A model generated the notes under the pieces. It was not told the origin of the DNA and searched no databases. It saw only the letters and a program-made list of their open reading frames with translations. From an uncultured Oscillospiraceae bacterium (lineage in GTDB: Bacteria; Bacillota; Clostridia; Oscillospirales; Oscillospiraceae), in the NCBI GenBank assembly GCA_910588975.1, contig CAJUSE010000023.1, positions 1 through 10,169 of the forward strand: 10,169 nt of DNA, read 5' to 3'. Both the position numbers and the translations under genes were made by a program. Position 1 is the first letter of the stretch; every line of letters starts with the position of its first letter. This document shows positions 1 through 6,376 of this stretch, piece after piece.

Positions 1-67
1 CTCAGCTGGATAGAGCGTCCCCCTCCTAAGGGGAAGGCCGGGGGTTCGAATCCCTTCTGGCGTGCCA
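1..67 (+). tRNA. tRNA-Arg (anticodon CCT), 5' end cut by window
   Basis: The sequence starts inside the D arm at about tRNA position 11, so roughly the first 10 bases lie outside. The anticodon stem TCCCC/GGGGA encloses the seven-base loop CTCCTAA, which places CCT at positions 34-36 and reads the rare Arg codon AGG. The T loop TTCGAAT follows with a G-rich stem containing two G-T pairs. The 3' strand of the acceptor stem, the discriminator G and an encoded CCA end at base 67. A terminator follows at once, so the gene probably ends its transcript. Part of the anticodon-arm/variable region recurs at 892-909. Confidence 0.95.
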
Positions 68-105
68 AAGAACGGTGGAAATCACTTGATTTCTACCGTT
101 CTTTT
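68..105 (+). terminator. Intrinsic terminator after tRNA-Arg
   Basis: A near-perfect stem of about 15 bp, with one G-T pair, pairs 69-83 with 88-102 around the loop ACTT. It is followed by a short T-rich run (TTTTCTCT). It starts directly after the tRNA CCA end, as expected for a tRNA transcript terminator. Confidence 0.9.
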
Positions 106-144
106 CTCTACAAGAAGCGATTAGAATTTTTTCGTTTGAAAATA

Positions 145-153
145 TGATATAAT
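145..153 (+). promoter_or_regulatory. Extended -10 promoter for the 262-723 gene
   Basis: TGATATAAT is a perfect TATAAT box at 148-153 preceded by the TGn extension. No convincing -35 hexamer sits 16-18 bases upstream; the sequence there is only T-rich. It lies after the tRNA terminator and would give a 5' leader of roughly 100 nt before the start codon at 262. Confidence 0.55.
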
Positions 154-261
154 AAAAATGATTTGATTAATAAGTAAAACCTTGATGGGAAAAATATGTG
201 TAGTAGAGATAAGCATTATAAAACCCATATTGAGTGAAACTTTATAGAGAGGGTGAGATAG

Positions 262-723
262 ATGGGATTGTTTTCGGTGGATAATGATTCGAAAAAAATA
301 ATTGTTCGACAAGCAAAGCGTGAATTTCCTAACGCTAAAATACAAGCAGGGTCATATTGCGAGTTGCAATCATCACTTATTCGAGAACTCAAAAAATCAA
401 AAGAAAAACTTAAAGAGAAGAAATTAGATATTGAACAAGAGCTACTGTATATACAATTGCATGATTTTGGGAGTTTTGTTGGATTGCGGTTGGGTATATA
501 TGCATATGCACTGGCGATTCTTGCGATTATAGCGTCAAATAATTACTTGCAAGAAGTCTTTAACCTTCCTCGTATTGAGTATTTGGTCGATTTTTTTATC
601 ATATTCGGTTGTATTATTCTAATATCTTTACGCCGGACTGAGGACTTACAAAAAAATCGCATTATCTATTTGAAGTTCCTGCTTAACTGTATTGAACGTT
701 TAGAGCAGAAACCTGTACACTAA
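262..723 (+). CDS. Orphan small membrane protein with two predicted helices
   Basis: I do not recognise this 153-residue protein. Residues 38-62 are Lys/Glu/Leu-rich and could form an amphipathic or coiled-coil helix. Residues about 70-91 and 107-123 are hydrophobic enough to span the membrane, leaving a basic C-terminal tail. The start ATG follows a purine-rich GAGAGGGTGA stretch at 247-256, a plausible ribosome site. The gene is strongly AT-rich and uses A/T-ending codons (aaa, ata, ttt), unlike every other gene here, which suggests acquisition from a different genome. It sits between a tRNA gene and a near-copy of part of that tRNA, a typical place for an integrated cargo gene. No integrase or partner gene is visible. 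A real gene is likely because a promoter and terminator frame it; its function is unknown. Confidence 0.75.
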   Translation: MGLFSVDNDSKKIIVRQAKREFPNAKIQAGSYCELQSSLIRELKKSKEKLKEKKLDIEQELLYIQLHDFGSFVGLRLGIYAYALAILAIIASNNYLQEVFNLPRIEYLVDFFIIFGCIILISLRRTEDLQKNRIIYLKFLLNCIERLEQKPVH

Positions 724-809
724 CTAAATATTTTGCCTACAGCGGTACTTACATTTTATTTGAAATTAGAAAAAAGAGAGCAATCCCCAAAAAGAATAAC
801 TGAAGGTAG

Positions 810-850
810 ATCCCCGGAGGGCCTTTACAAATAAGGACTTCCGGGGATTT
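810..850 (+). terminator. Terminator-like hairpin after the orphan gene
   Basis: Bases 810-825 pair with 833-848 (core ATCCCCGGA with TCCGGGGAT) with one G-T pair and one mismatch around a seven-base AT-rich loop. The downstream run is only TTTATTA, so termination may be weak. It lies 87 bases after the stop of the 262-723 gene and before the reductase promoter. Confidence 0.6.
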
Positions 851-891
851 ATTATGTCCGATGGAGAGCCAGGGGAAAGTGCGATGTCGTA

Positions 892-909
892 CTTCTAAGG
901 GGAAGGCCG
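892..909 (+). repeat. Near-copy of tRNA-Arg anticodon/variable segment
   Basis: Bases 892-909 match 23-40 of the tRNA at 17 of 18 positions (CT[T/C]CTAAGGGGAAGGCCG), in the same orientation. The match stops at the tRNA T arm. Direct repeats of tRNA segments commonly mark attachment sites of tyrosine-integrase elements, and the AT-rich island lies between the two copies. The missing T arm means this is not a textbook attR, so a decayed or atypical junction is as much as can be said. Confidence 0.6.
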
Positions 910-926
910 AACTTACAAATTTGGTG

Positions 927-955
927 TGGAAAATTCCGGGAAAATTTGCTATACT
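927..955 (+). promoter_or_regulatory. Promoter of the CoA-disulfide reductase gene
   Basis: A TGGAAA box (927-932), 17-base spacer and TATACT box (950-955) with a TG extension at 947-948 (TGC TATACT) form a sigma-A-type promoter. Transcription would start near 962, about 40 nt before the start codon. The spacer is AT-rich with partly inverted AAATT segments, a possible regulator site that I cannot assign. Confidence 0.75.
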
Positions 956-1003
956 ACTGGCAGTACGGCAAAAACACATCAAATTTTATGGGAGGACAGA
1001 AGT

Positions 1004-2698
1004 ATGAAGCGAGTTTTAGTGGTGGGCGGCGTGGCCGGCGGAGCCTCGGCGGCTGCCCGGGTGCGGCGGCTGGACGAGAGCGCCCACATCACCATCTTCG
1101 AGCGGGGCCCGCACGTCTCCTTCTCCAACTGCGCCCTGCCCTACTACCTCAGCGGCGTGGTGGCCAGCAGCGAGCGGCTGCTGATGATGACCCCGGAGAA
1201 GTTCAAGAGCAACTACAACATCGACGTCCGGCCCCAGTCCGAGGTGGTGGCCATCGACCCCGCCGCCAAGCGGGTCAAGGTGGAGAACAGGGCCGACGGC
1301 ACCACCTACACCGAGGGCTATGACGTGCTCATCCTCTCCCCCGGGGCCAGCCCCATCGTGCCCCGGTCCATCACGGGCACCGACGGGGAGCGGGTGTTCA
1401 CCGTCCGCAACGTGGTGGACATCGTGGCCATCAAGGAGTATATCGACACCCACGGCGTGGAGAATGTGGCCGTGGTGGGGGGCGGCTTCATCGGGCTGGA
1501 GGTGGCCGAGAACCTGGTCCACGCCGGCAAGCAGGTGACGCTGGTGGAGGCCGCCGAGCAGATCATGGCCCCCTTTGACTACGACATGGTCCAGATGCTC
1601 CACAAGGAGCTGTGTGACAACGGGGTGGAGCTCATCGTCTCCGATGGGTTGAAGGCCATCGGGAGCGATGGGATCACCCTGAACTCGGGCCGCACCGTCC
1701 CCGCCGGGGCGGTGGTACTGGCAATCGGGGTGGCCCCCGAGACCAAGCTGGCCAAAGAGGCCGGGCTGGACATCGGCACCACCGGGGGCATCAAGGTCAA
1801 TCAGCACTACCAGACCTCCGACCCCAGCATCTACGCCGTGGGCGATGCCATCGAGGTCTACAACAGCCTGACCCACACCCCCACCCGGCTGGCTCTGGCT
1901 GGCCCGGCCCAGCGCCAGGCCCGTGCCGCCGCCGAGCATATCTGCGGCATCCCCAGCCGGAACAAGGGGGTCATTGGCTCCAGCGTGGTCCGGGTGTTCA
2001 ACCTGAATGCCGCCTGCACCGGCCTGAGCGAGAAGGCGGCCAAAGCCGCCGGTATCCCCTGCGACTTTGCCTATGTCATCCCCGGGGATAAGCCGGGCAT
2101 GATGCCCGGCTCGGCCCCCATGCACTTCAAGCTGGTCTACGAGGTGCCCACCGGCCGCATCCTGGGCGCCCAGGCCATCGGCAAGGGGGATGTGGTGGCC
2201 CGGGTGAACACGGTGGCCGCCATGATCACCATGGGGGCCGACTTGGAGGATCTGAAGGAGCTGGAGCTGTGCTACGCCCCCCTGTTCAGCACCGCCAAGG
2301 ACGTGGTCAACTTCGCCGCCATGGTGGGGCTGAACACCCTCTACGGCACGGTGAAGCAGGTGCCCGTCACCGCCGTGCGCTCTCTGGTGGAGCAGAAGGC
2401 CACCATCGTGGACGTGCGGGAGGTGCCCGAGTTCGAGGCCGGCCATATCGTGGGGGCCATAAATGTACCCCTGAGCCAGCTGCGGGAGCGGATGGAGGAG
2501 ATCCCCAAGGACCGGCCGGTCTACCTCCACTGCCGGACCAGCCAGCGCAGCTACAACGCCGCCCGGGCTCTGTTGGGGGCGGGGTGGACCGACGTGTACA
2601 ACATTTCCGGCTCCTTCCTGGGGCTGAGCCTGTACGAGTGGTACAACGACCAGACCACCGGCCGGGAGAAGATCGTCACCGAGTACAACTTCCGGTAA
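1004..2698 (+). CDS. CoA-disulfide/polysulfide reductase, rhodanese fusion
   Basis: A 564-residue FAD-dependent pyridine-nucleotide disulfide oxidoreductase fused to a rhodanese domain. Residues 4-18 carry the FAD dinucleotide-binding motif (VLVVGGVAGGASAAA). Cys43 in SFSNCALPYY is the single redox cysteine typical of CoA-disulfide reductases. Residues 157-164 (VVGGGFIG) form the NAD(P)H-binding motif, and a YAVGDA motif near 275-280 contacts FAD. Residues about 455-550 are the rhodanese domain with active-site Cys510 in the loop CRTSQRS. Known relatives reduce CoA disulfide, CoA persulfide or polysulfide, the rhodanese half handling the persulfide sulfur in the cytosol. The ATG at 1004 is chosen because GGGAGGA lies at 990-996; an in-frame GTG at 926 lies upstream of the promoter -35 box. 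The gene stands alone between a promoter and a terminator. Substrate choice within the family is not decided by sequence. Confidence 0.92.
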   Translation: MKRVLVVGGVAGGASAAARVRRLDESAHITIFERGPHVSFSNCALPYYLSGVVASSERLLMMTPEKFKSNYNIDVRPQSEVVAIDPAAKRVKVENRADGTTYTEGYDVLILSPGASPIVPRSITGTDGERVFTVRNVVDIVAIKEYIDTHGVENVAVVGGGFIGLEVAENLVHAGKQVTLVEAAEQIMAPFDYDMVQMLHKELCDNGVELIVSDGLKAIGSDGITLNSGRTVPAGAVVLAIGVAPETKLAKEAGLDIGTTGGIKVNQHYQTSDPSIYAVGDAIEVYNSLTHTPTRLALAGPAQRQARAAAEHICGIPSRNKGVIGSSVVRVFNLNAACTGLSEKAAKAAGIPCDFAYVIPGDKPGMMPGSAPMHFKLVYEVPTGRILGAQAIGKGDVVARVNTVAAMITMGADLEDLKELELCYAPLFSTAKDVVNFAAMVGLNTLYGTVKQVPVTAVRSLVEQKATIVDVREVPEFEAGHIVGAINVPLSQLRERMEEIPKDRPVYLHCRTSQRSYNAARALLGAGWTDVYNISGSFLGLSLYEWYNDQTTGREKIVTEYNFR

Positions 2699-2712
2699 AT
2701 GATGTAAGATAC

Positions 2713-2751
2713 AAACAGAGCCGCCCTTCCGATGAAGGGCGGCTCTGTTTT
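2713..2751. terminator. Bidirectional terminator
   Basis: A perfect 17-bp stem pairs 2713-2729 with 2734-2750 around the loop CGAT. It has a T run on the plus strand and matching A residues upstream, so it can stop transcription in both directions. It lies between the ends of the convergent reductase and lipoprotein genes. Confidence 0.93.
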
Positions 2752-2778
2752 ATGTGATGCCGGTTCGGGGGATGGGGC

Positions 2779-3474
2779 TTAGTCGGCGGCGGGATAGTCG
2801 ATGATCCTGTCGTCGATCTTTTGCAGCTCGGCAGTGGACAGGGAGTAGACCCCCTCCTCATCCCGGGTGATCTGGACCAGGATCTCCTCGGCCTCCAGGT
2901 TGCCCGTCTCCTCTGCCACCGACTGGAGCACCTCCAGGATGATGGCGGCGTGCTCCTTGTCCATCTCCTCGTACTCGGCGTCGGTCATGGCGTTCTGGAC
3001 ATCGCCGGGGTACTTCTCGTAGAACTCCTTCAGGGCGTCGGCCCACTTTTCCTCGGCCAGACGGATGGTGTCGATGGGTTCCACCGATACCTTCACGGCG
3101 TAGGAGCCGTCCTCTTGCTCCACGGCGGAGGTCACCTCAAACTTGGCGTGGCTGTATATCTCCTCGTAGAGCTTGGCCAGATCCTCCCGCAGCTCGGCGG
3201 TGGGGTAGTCGATGTCGTAATAGTAGAGGCAGTTGGACACCTCCACATTCATGCTGGTCTGGTAGGCGTACTCGGCCTCGGCCTCGGTGATCCCCACCAG
3301 CTCCAGGTACTCAGGCAGGTACTCCCCCAGATAGGTCTGCCGCAAAAAGCCGTCCACATAGACCTTGGCGTCAAAGGAGTCCAGAGCCTCGGGCTTTCCG
3401 CCGTTGCAGGCACACAGGCCCAAAGTCAGGGCGGCGGACAGAATAAGGGCAGTCAGTTTCTTTTTCATCCTCAT
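2779..3474 (-). CDS. Secreted lipoprotein of unknown function
   Basis: A 231-residue protein with a type II signal peptide: basic MRMKKK, hydrophobic stretch 7-20, and lipobox LCAC with Cys23 as the likely lipidated residue. The mature part is acidic, rich in Glu, Asp and Tyr, probably alpha-helical and without further membrane segments, so it should be tethered to the outer face of the membrane. It recalls the small Firmicutes lipoproteins annotated only as domains of unknown function (the DUF5105 style), but I cannot confirm membership. The first ATG has AAGGAG at 3485-3490 about 10 bases upstream; an ATG two codons later is less well spaced. It lies 65 bases downstream of the dipeptidase gene on the same strand with no clear promoter between them, so co-transcription is likely. 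A role in peptide capture is only a guess from that position. Confidence 0.85.
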   Translation of the reverse strand: MRMKKKLTALILSAALTLGLCACNGGKPEALDSFDAKVYVDGFLRQTYLGEYLPEYLELVGITEAEAEYAYQTSMNVEVSNCLYYYDIDYPTAELREDLAKLYEEIYSHAKFEVTSAVEQEDGSYAVKVSVEPIDTIRLAEEKWADALKEFYEKYPGDVQNAMTDAEYEEMDKEHAAIILEVLQSVAEETGNLEAEEILVQITRDEEGVYSLSTAELQKIDDRIIDYPAAD

Positions 3475-3493
3475 AAGGTGCGCTCTCCTTGCA

Positions 3494-3512
3494 GGCCGGT
3501 TTCCCGCCGGCC
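3494..3512 (-). other. Short GC hairpin just before lipoprotein ribosome site
   Basis: GGCCGG (3494-3499) pairs with CCGGCC (3507-3512) around a seven-base loop. In the minus-strand transcript it sits three bases upstream of the AAGGAG site and has no following T run. It could be a partial barrier or an mRNA-stability element between dipeptidase and lipoprotein; no function is shown. Confidence 0.35.
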
Positions 3513-3539
3513 CTTACGATATTGGACTGTGCTGACGGT

Positions 3540-4955
3540 TCAGATGCAGAGCTTGGCGATAGCCAGGGCGAAGATCTTGGCCGAGGTCATCAGATCCTCC
3601 ACCCGGGCCTGCTCGTTGGCCGAGTGCATCTTGGGGTCGAAGTCGGGGAATTCGCAGCCGAAGGCCACGCCCCCGGGGATGTTGTGGACGTAGGTGCCGC
3701 CGCCGATGGCAATGGGCTGGGGATCGGTCACCCCGGTGTAGGTGGAGTAGCACTCCAGCAGGGTTTTGACCAGGGGGGAGTCGGCCTCCACGATGTGGGC
3801 GGCCATCATGTGGGAATCGGTGACCGCAATGCCCTTGGCGGCCATGGCCGCCCTGCACACCTTGGCGCAGTTGTCCTCGGTGGCGCAGACGGGCACCCGG
3901 GAGTCGAAGCTGGCGGTGAAGCCGGTGCCGGTGAGGGTCATAAGGCCCAGGTTCAGGGTGAGCTTGCCGCTCTCATCGGCCATGGCGATGCCCAGGCTCT
4001 TGCCCCACATATCCCCGAAGGGGAATAGCTCGTGCATGGAGCGCAGGGCCTGGGTGGAGGGGCAGTCGGCCAGGGGCAGCAGGTACAGCAGGTCCAGCAG
4101 GCCCTGGATGGCGTTGATGCCCCCCTCGGGGAGGGAGGCGTGGGCATTTTTGCCCAGGGCGTGGATCTTCACCCCGTCGGGGGTGTCGGTGCAGGTGAAC
4201 TTCACCTTGGTGGCCTGCTCCAAAGCAGGGCAGTGGGGGGTCACCTGGGCGGCGGTGAGGCCGGCGACAATGCACTCGGCCTCGGGAGGGACCACGTTGC
4301 CCCGGAAGCCGCCGGTGAGGCCGGTGACCCGGGGGGTGGCGGTCTCCTGGGTCCACTGGGCGCCGAACTTGGGGGAGAAGTGGCCCTTCTCGATATTGAT
4401 AACGGGGAAGTTGGCATCAGGGGTGAAGGCCATGGGGGCGAAGGGCTCCCGCTCATAGTAGTAGCGGATGTCGCTGCTGCCCGACTCCTCATCGGTGCCC
4501 ATGATGAGCTTCACGTTCTTGCTCAGAGGAATGCCCAGGTCCCGGACGGCCTTCATGGCGAACAGGGCGCAGACCACCGGGCCCTTGTCGTCGGCCACCC
4601 CCCGGCCGTAGACCACCCCGTCCTTCTCCACGCAGGTGTAGGGGTCGGTGTCCCAGCCGGTGCCCTCGGGCACCACGTCCAGATGACCCAGGATGTGGAG
4701 CTGGGTCTCCTTGTCGTTCAAATCGACCAGACCCACATAGTGGTCGTAGTCCCGGGTGGAAAAGCCCAGCTCGGTGCACAGCTTCAGCGCCTCATCCAAA
4801 GCGGCCCGGGGGCCGGGGCCGAAGGGGGCCCCCTCGGCGGCGGGCTCCTTCACGCTCTTGACGGCGACCAGCCGTCCAACGGCATCCAGCAGCTCCCGGC
4901 GGACCTTGGGGTCATCGAAATAGGCGGCGATCTTTTCGGTATACACGGCACTCAT
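3540..4955 (-). CDS. pepV: M20 metallo-dipeptidase, PepV/Sapep type
   Basis: A 471-residue dinuclear zinc dipeptidase predicted to release amino acids from dipeptides in the cytosol. Motifs run in the M20 order: GHLDVVPEG with metal ligand His91 and Asp93; GRGVADDKGP with the bridging Asp122; GTDEESGSSD with catalytic Glu156 and metal ligand Glu157; a later SPDAxFP-like segment (TPDANFPVIN); and the C-terminal HSANEQ with the last His ligand. Length and motif order match PepV of lactobacilli better than ArgE or DapE, because of the long insert between catalytic and lid domains. The start ATG overlaps the stop of the upstream regulator (ATGA, 4952-4955) and has only a close AAAGG, so translation is probably coupled. 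Exact peptide specificity cannot be read from sequence. Confidence 0.9.
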   Translation of the reverse strand: MSAVYTEKIAAYFDDPKVRRELLDAVGRLVAVKSVKEPAAEGAPFGPGPRAALDEALKLCTELGFSTRDYDHYVGLVDLNDKETQLHILGHLDVVPEGTGWDTDPYTCVEKDGVVYGRGVADDKGPVVCALFAMKAVRDLGIPLSKNVKLIMGTDEESGSSDIRYYYEREPFAPMAFTPDANFPVINIEKGHFSPKFGAQWTQETATPRVTGLTGGFRGNVVPPEAECIVAGLTAAQVTPHCPALEQATKVKFTCTDTPDGVKIHALGKNAHASLPEGGINAIQGLLDLLYLLPLADCPSTQALRSMHELFPFGDMWGKSLGIAMADESGKLTLNLGLMTLTGTGFTASFDSRVPVCATEDNCAKVCRAAMAAKGIAVTDSHMMAAHIVEADSPLVKTLLECYSTYTGVTDPQPIAIGGGTYVHNIPGGVAFGCEFPDFDPKMHSANEQARVEDLMTSAKIFALAIAKLCI

Positions 4956-5593
4956 CCTTTCTCGGCGGCCTTGGCCCCGGCCAGCTCGCCCAAATATTTA
5001 TAGATGGTATAACGGGACACCTTCAGCCGCTGGGCCACAAAGGGGACAGACTTGCGGAAGGTGAAGGCGTTCTTTTGATCCAGCAGGGCCACCAGCTTCA
5101 TCCGGTCCTTCTTGCCCAGCTCCCCTGCCGGCTTGCCCAGGGCGTTGACGCACTCGTCAAAGATCTGTCCCAGCTGGCCCTCCCCGCCGGTCCACAGGGC
5201 ACTTTGCAGGTCGGCGTCGGCGTTCATCAGTCCCATAAGGGTCCGGTTGGCGTAGACAAGGCCGGTGAAATCGAAGTTGATGCCCAGGGCCAGGTTGTAG
5301 CCCTCCCCTATGAGGTGGAAGGTGGAGGATTTGATCTGGGCTCCGGTGGGGGTGGCGGCGTAGAGGTTGACGAAGTCCTGGACCTGGGCGTTGGCGTCCA
5401 GCAGCTTGTCCGAGCCGAGAATGTCCAGGGTGGAGCCCACCTCCCGGCCGGAGACCTGGCCGTTGTAAATGCTGAGGATGGGGTGACTGGGGCTATCAAA
5501 GTCCTGGACCAGTGTCTCGCAGGCCGGGCCAAAGGTCTCGGCAATGCCCCGGGCCACACGGTCCAGAAATTCAAAGGCCTGTTGACGATCCAC
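4952..5593 (-). CDS. YheO/DauR-type regulator (PAS-like + HTH)
   Basis: A 213-residue transcription regulator. Residues about 8-115 match the YheO PAS-like sensor domain: an early TLVQDFD strand, an NGxxSGRxxG-like turn (NGQVSGREVG) and a central ALGINFDFTGL strand. The C-terminal 40 residues form a helix-turn-helix (VAQRLKVSRYTIYKYL). The GTG at 5593 is chosen because GGGGGG lies 7 bases upstream and the promoter at 5642-5670 gives a leader of about 40 nt. An in-frame ATG at 5713 lies upstream of that promoter, and ATGs at 5614 and 5608 lack a ribosome site. The stop overlaps the start of the dipeptidase gene by four bases, so it probably senses a metabolite linked to peptide or amino-acid supply and controls its own operon. 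The ligand is unknown. Confidence 0.85.
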   Translation of the reverse strand: MDRQQAFEFLDRVARGIAETFGPACETLVQDFDSPSHPILSIYNGQVSGREVGSTLDILGSDKLLDANAQVQDFVNLYAATPTGAQIKSSTFHLIGEGYNLALGINFDFTGLVYANRTLMGLMNADADLQSALWTGGEGQLGQIFDECVNALGKPAGELGKKDRMKLVALLDQKNAFTFRKSVPFVAQRLKVSRYTIYKYLGELAGAKAAEKG

Positions 5594-5641
5594 GGCGGTG
5601 CCCCCCATTTCCATATATTTTTTAAGGATATAGACAGAAGT

Positions 5642-5670
5642 ATTGTAGCACTGAACGGGAGAAAATGCAA
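5642..5670 (-). promoter_or_regulatory. Promoter of the regulator-dipeptidase operon
   Basis: On the minus strand TTGCAT (5670-5665), a 17-base spacer and TACAAT (5647-5642) with a TGC extension form a good sigma-A promoter. Transcription should begin near 5635. It excludes the long upstream start of the regulator ORF. Confidence 0.8.
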
Positions 5671-5680
5671 CACTTTGTTG
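5668..5680. promoter_or_regulatory. Palindrome overlapping the operon -35 box, possible operator
   Basis: CAACACTTTGTTG is a perfect 5-bp inverted repeat around CTT. It overlaps the TTGCAT -35 box of the regulator promoter, a usual position for autorepression. Which protein binds, the YheO-type or the divergent NiaR-type regulator, is not known. Confidence 0.4.
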
Positions 5681-5707
5681 AGGTTGACAGATGTTTTGCC
5701 CGGATGA

Positions 5708-5736
5708 TTGCACTTTGCGCCCCGATTTGCTATAAT
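5708..5736 (+). promoter_or_regulatory. Promoter of the NiaR-type regulator
   Basis: A perfect TATAAT (5731-5736) with TGC extension lies 17 bases after a weak -35 box TTGCAC (5708-5713). Transcription would begin near 5743, leaving a leader of about 22 nt before the GTG at 5765. This rules out the in-frame ATG at 5708. Confidence 0.8.
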
Positions 5737-5764
5737 GGGAAAAAACTGTAAAGGGGGCAGCGCC

Positions 5765-6280
5765 GTGGACAATCTGGATGGGGCCGGCCGGCGGGAAGTC
5801 ATTTTACAGCGGCTCTCGGCTGCCGAGGGGCCGGTGAGTGCGGCCACCCTGGCCACTGAGCTGGGAGTGAGTCGGCAGATCATCGTGGGGGATGTGGCCC
5901 TGCTCCGGGCCGCTGGAGCCCCCATTATGGCCACTGCCCGGGGATATGTGTCTGCGCCCGGGGCGGGGGTGAGCCGGGTACTGGCCTGCGTCCATCCCCC
6001 GGAGGGGATGGAGGGTGAGCTCAACGCCATTGTGGACCAGGGCTGCGAGGTGGTGGATGTGATGGTGGAGCACCCCCTCTACGGCCAGCTCACCGGCAAT
6101 CTGGGCCTGCGCTCCCGCTATGACGTGGGGCAGTTTTTGCTCCGGTGCGCCAAAAGCGAGGCCCGGCCCCTGTCCCTGCTCACCGAAGGGGTCCACTTCC
6201 ACACCATCCGGGGGGAGGATGCCGCCGCTCTGGACCGGGCGGAAGGGGCGCTGGAGAAGCTGGGCTTTCTGGCCCGATAA
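5765..6280 (+). CDS. niaR: NiaR-type niacin-responsive repressor (HTH + 3H domain)
   Basis: A 171-residue regulator. Residues 10-60 form a winged helix-turn-helix (ATLATELGVSRQIIVGDVALLR). Residues 72-170 are a 3H domain: His77, Glu85, His144 and His146 fall at the places of the metal ligands I recall for Thermotoga TM1602 (79, 87, 146, 148, a constant offset of two), and HPLYG carries the conserved His103. Characterised relatives (B. subtilis YrxA/NiaR) repress niacin uptake and NAD synthesis genes when nicotinic acid is present. GTG at 5765 is preceded by AAGGGGG at 5751-5757 with 7-base spacing. The gene forms a single unit with its own promoter and terminator and no niacin transporter or nad gene beside it, so its targets must lie elsewhere or it regulates the divergent operon, which would be unusual. 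Confidence 0.88.
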   Translation: MDNLDGAGRREVILQRLSAAEGPVSAATLATELGVSRQIIVGDVALLRAAGAPIMATARGYVSAPGAGVSRVLACVHPPEGMEGELNAIVDQGCEVVDVMVEHPLYGQLTGNLGLRSRYDVGQFLLRCAKSEARPLSLLTEGVHFHTIRGEDAAALDRAEGALEKLGFLAR

Positions 6281-6290
6281 GGAAGAAGAG

Positions 6291-6328
6291 AAAAGAGGGC
6301 CGCACCCAGTCGGGTGCGGCCCTCTTTT
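6291..6328. terminator. Bidirectional terminator
   Basis: A perfect 17-bp stem pairs 6291-6307 with 6312-6328 around AGTC, with AAAA before and TTTT at the end of the stem. It ends the NiaR-type gene and, on the minus strand, lies about 50 bases after the stop of the SLH-hydrolase gene. Confidence 0.93.
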
Positions 6329-6335
6329 GATGAGC

Positions 6336-6357
6336 GGGCGGCCACATGGGGCCGCCC
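6336..6357. repeat. GC-rich intergenic palindrome, candidate dispersed repeat
   Basis: GGGCGGCC (6336-6343) and GGCCGCCC (6350-6357) form a perfect 8-bp stem around a six-base loop, followed by CTACGGAT. Read on the minus strand it is GTAGGGGCGGCC...GGCCGCCCGC, a style I associate with short interspersed palindromes in high-GC gut Clostridia. Only one copy is in this window. Confidence 0.4.
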
Positions 6358-6376
6358 CTACGGATCCAGGGGTGCT

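Noticed and set aside
854..898. 14-codon frame (ATG to TAA) overlapping the tRNA-like repeat
   Set aside because: No ribosome site and too short to support; its end coincides with the repeat only by reading frame.
892..909. Simple attR site of a phage in tRNA-Arg
   Set aside because: A normal attR would be followed by the displaced T arm and acceptor end; the sequence after 909 is a promoter region, so only a weaker claim is made.
926..1003. 26-codon N-terminal extension of the reductase from GTG at 926
   Set aside because: It begins before the -35 box, while the ATG at 1004 has a strong ribosome site and starts the FAD motif at once.
1016..2530. Minus-strand 504-codon frame opposite the reductase
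   Set aside because: His/Gly-rich shadow without a start signal; the plus strand encodes a complete flavoprotein.
5594..5713. 40-residue N-terminal extension of the YheO-type regulator
   Set aside because: The operon promoter lies within it and would start transcription near 5635.
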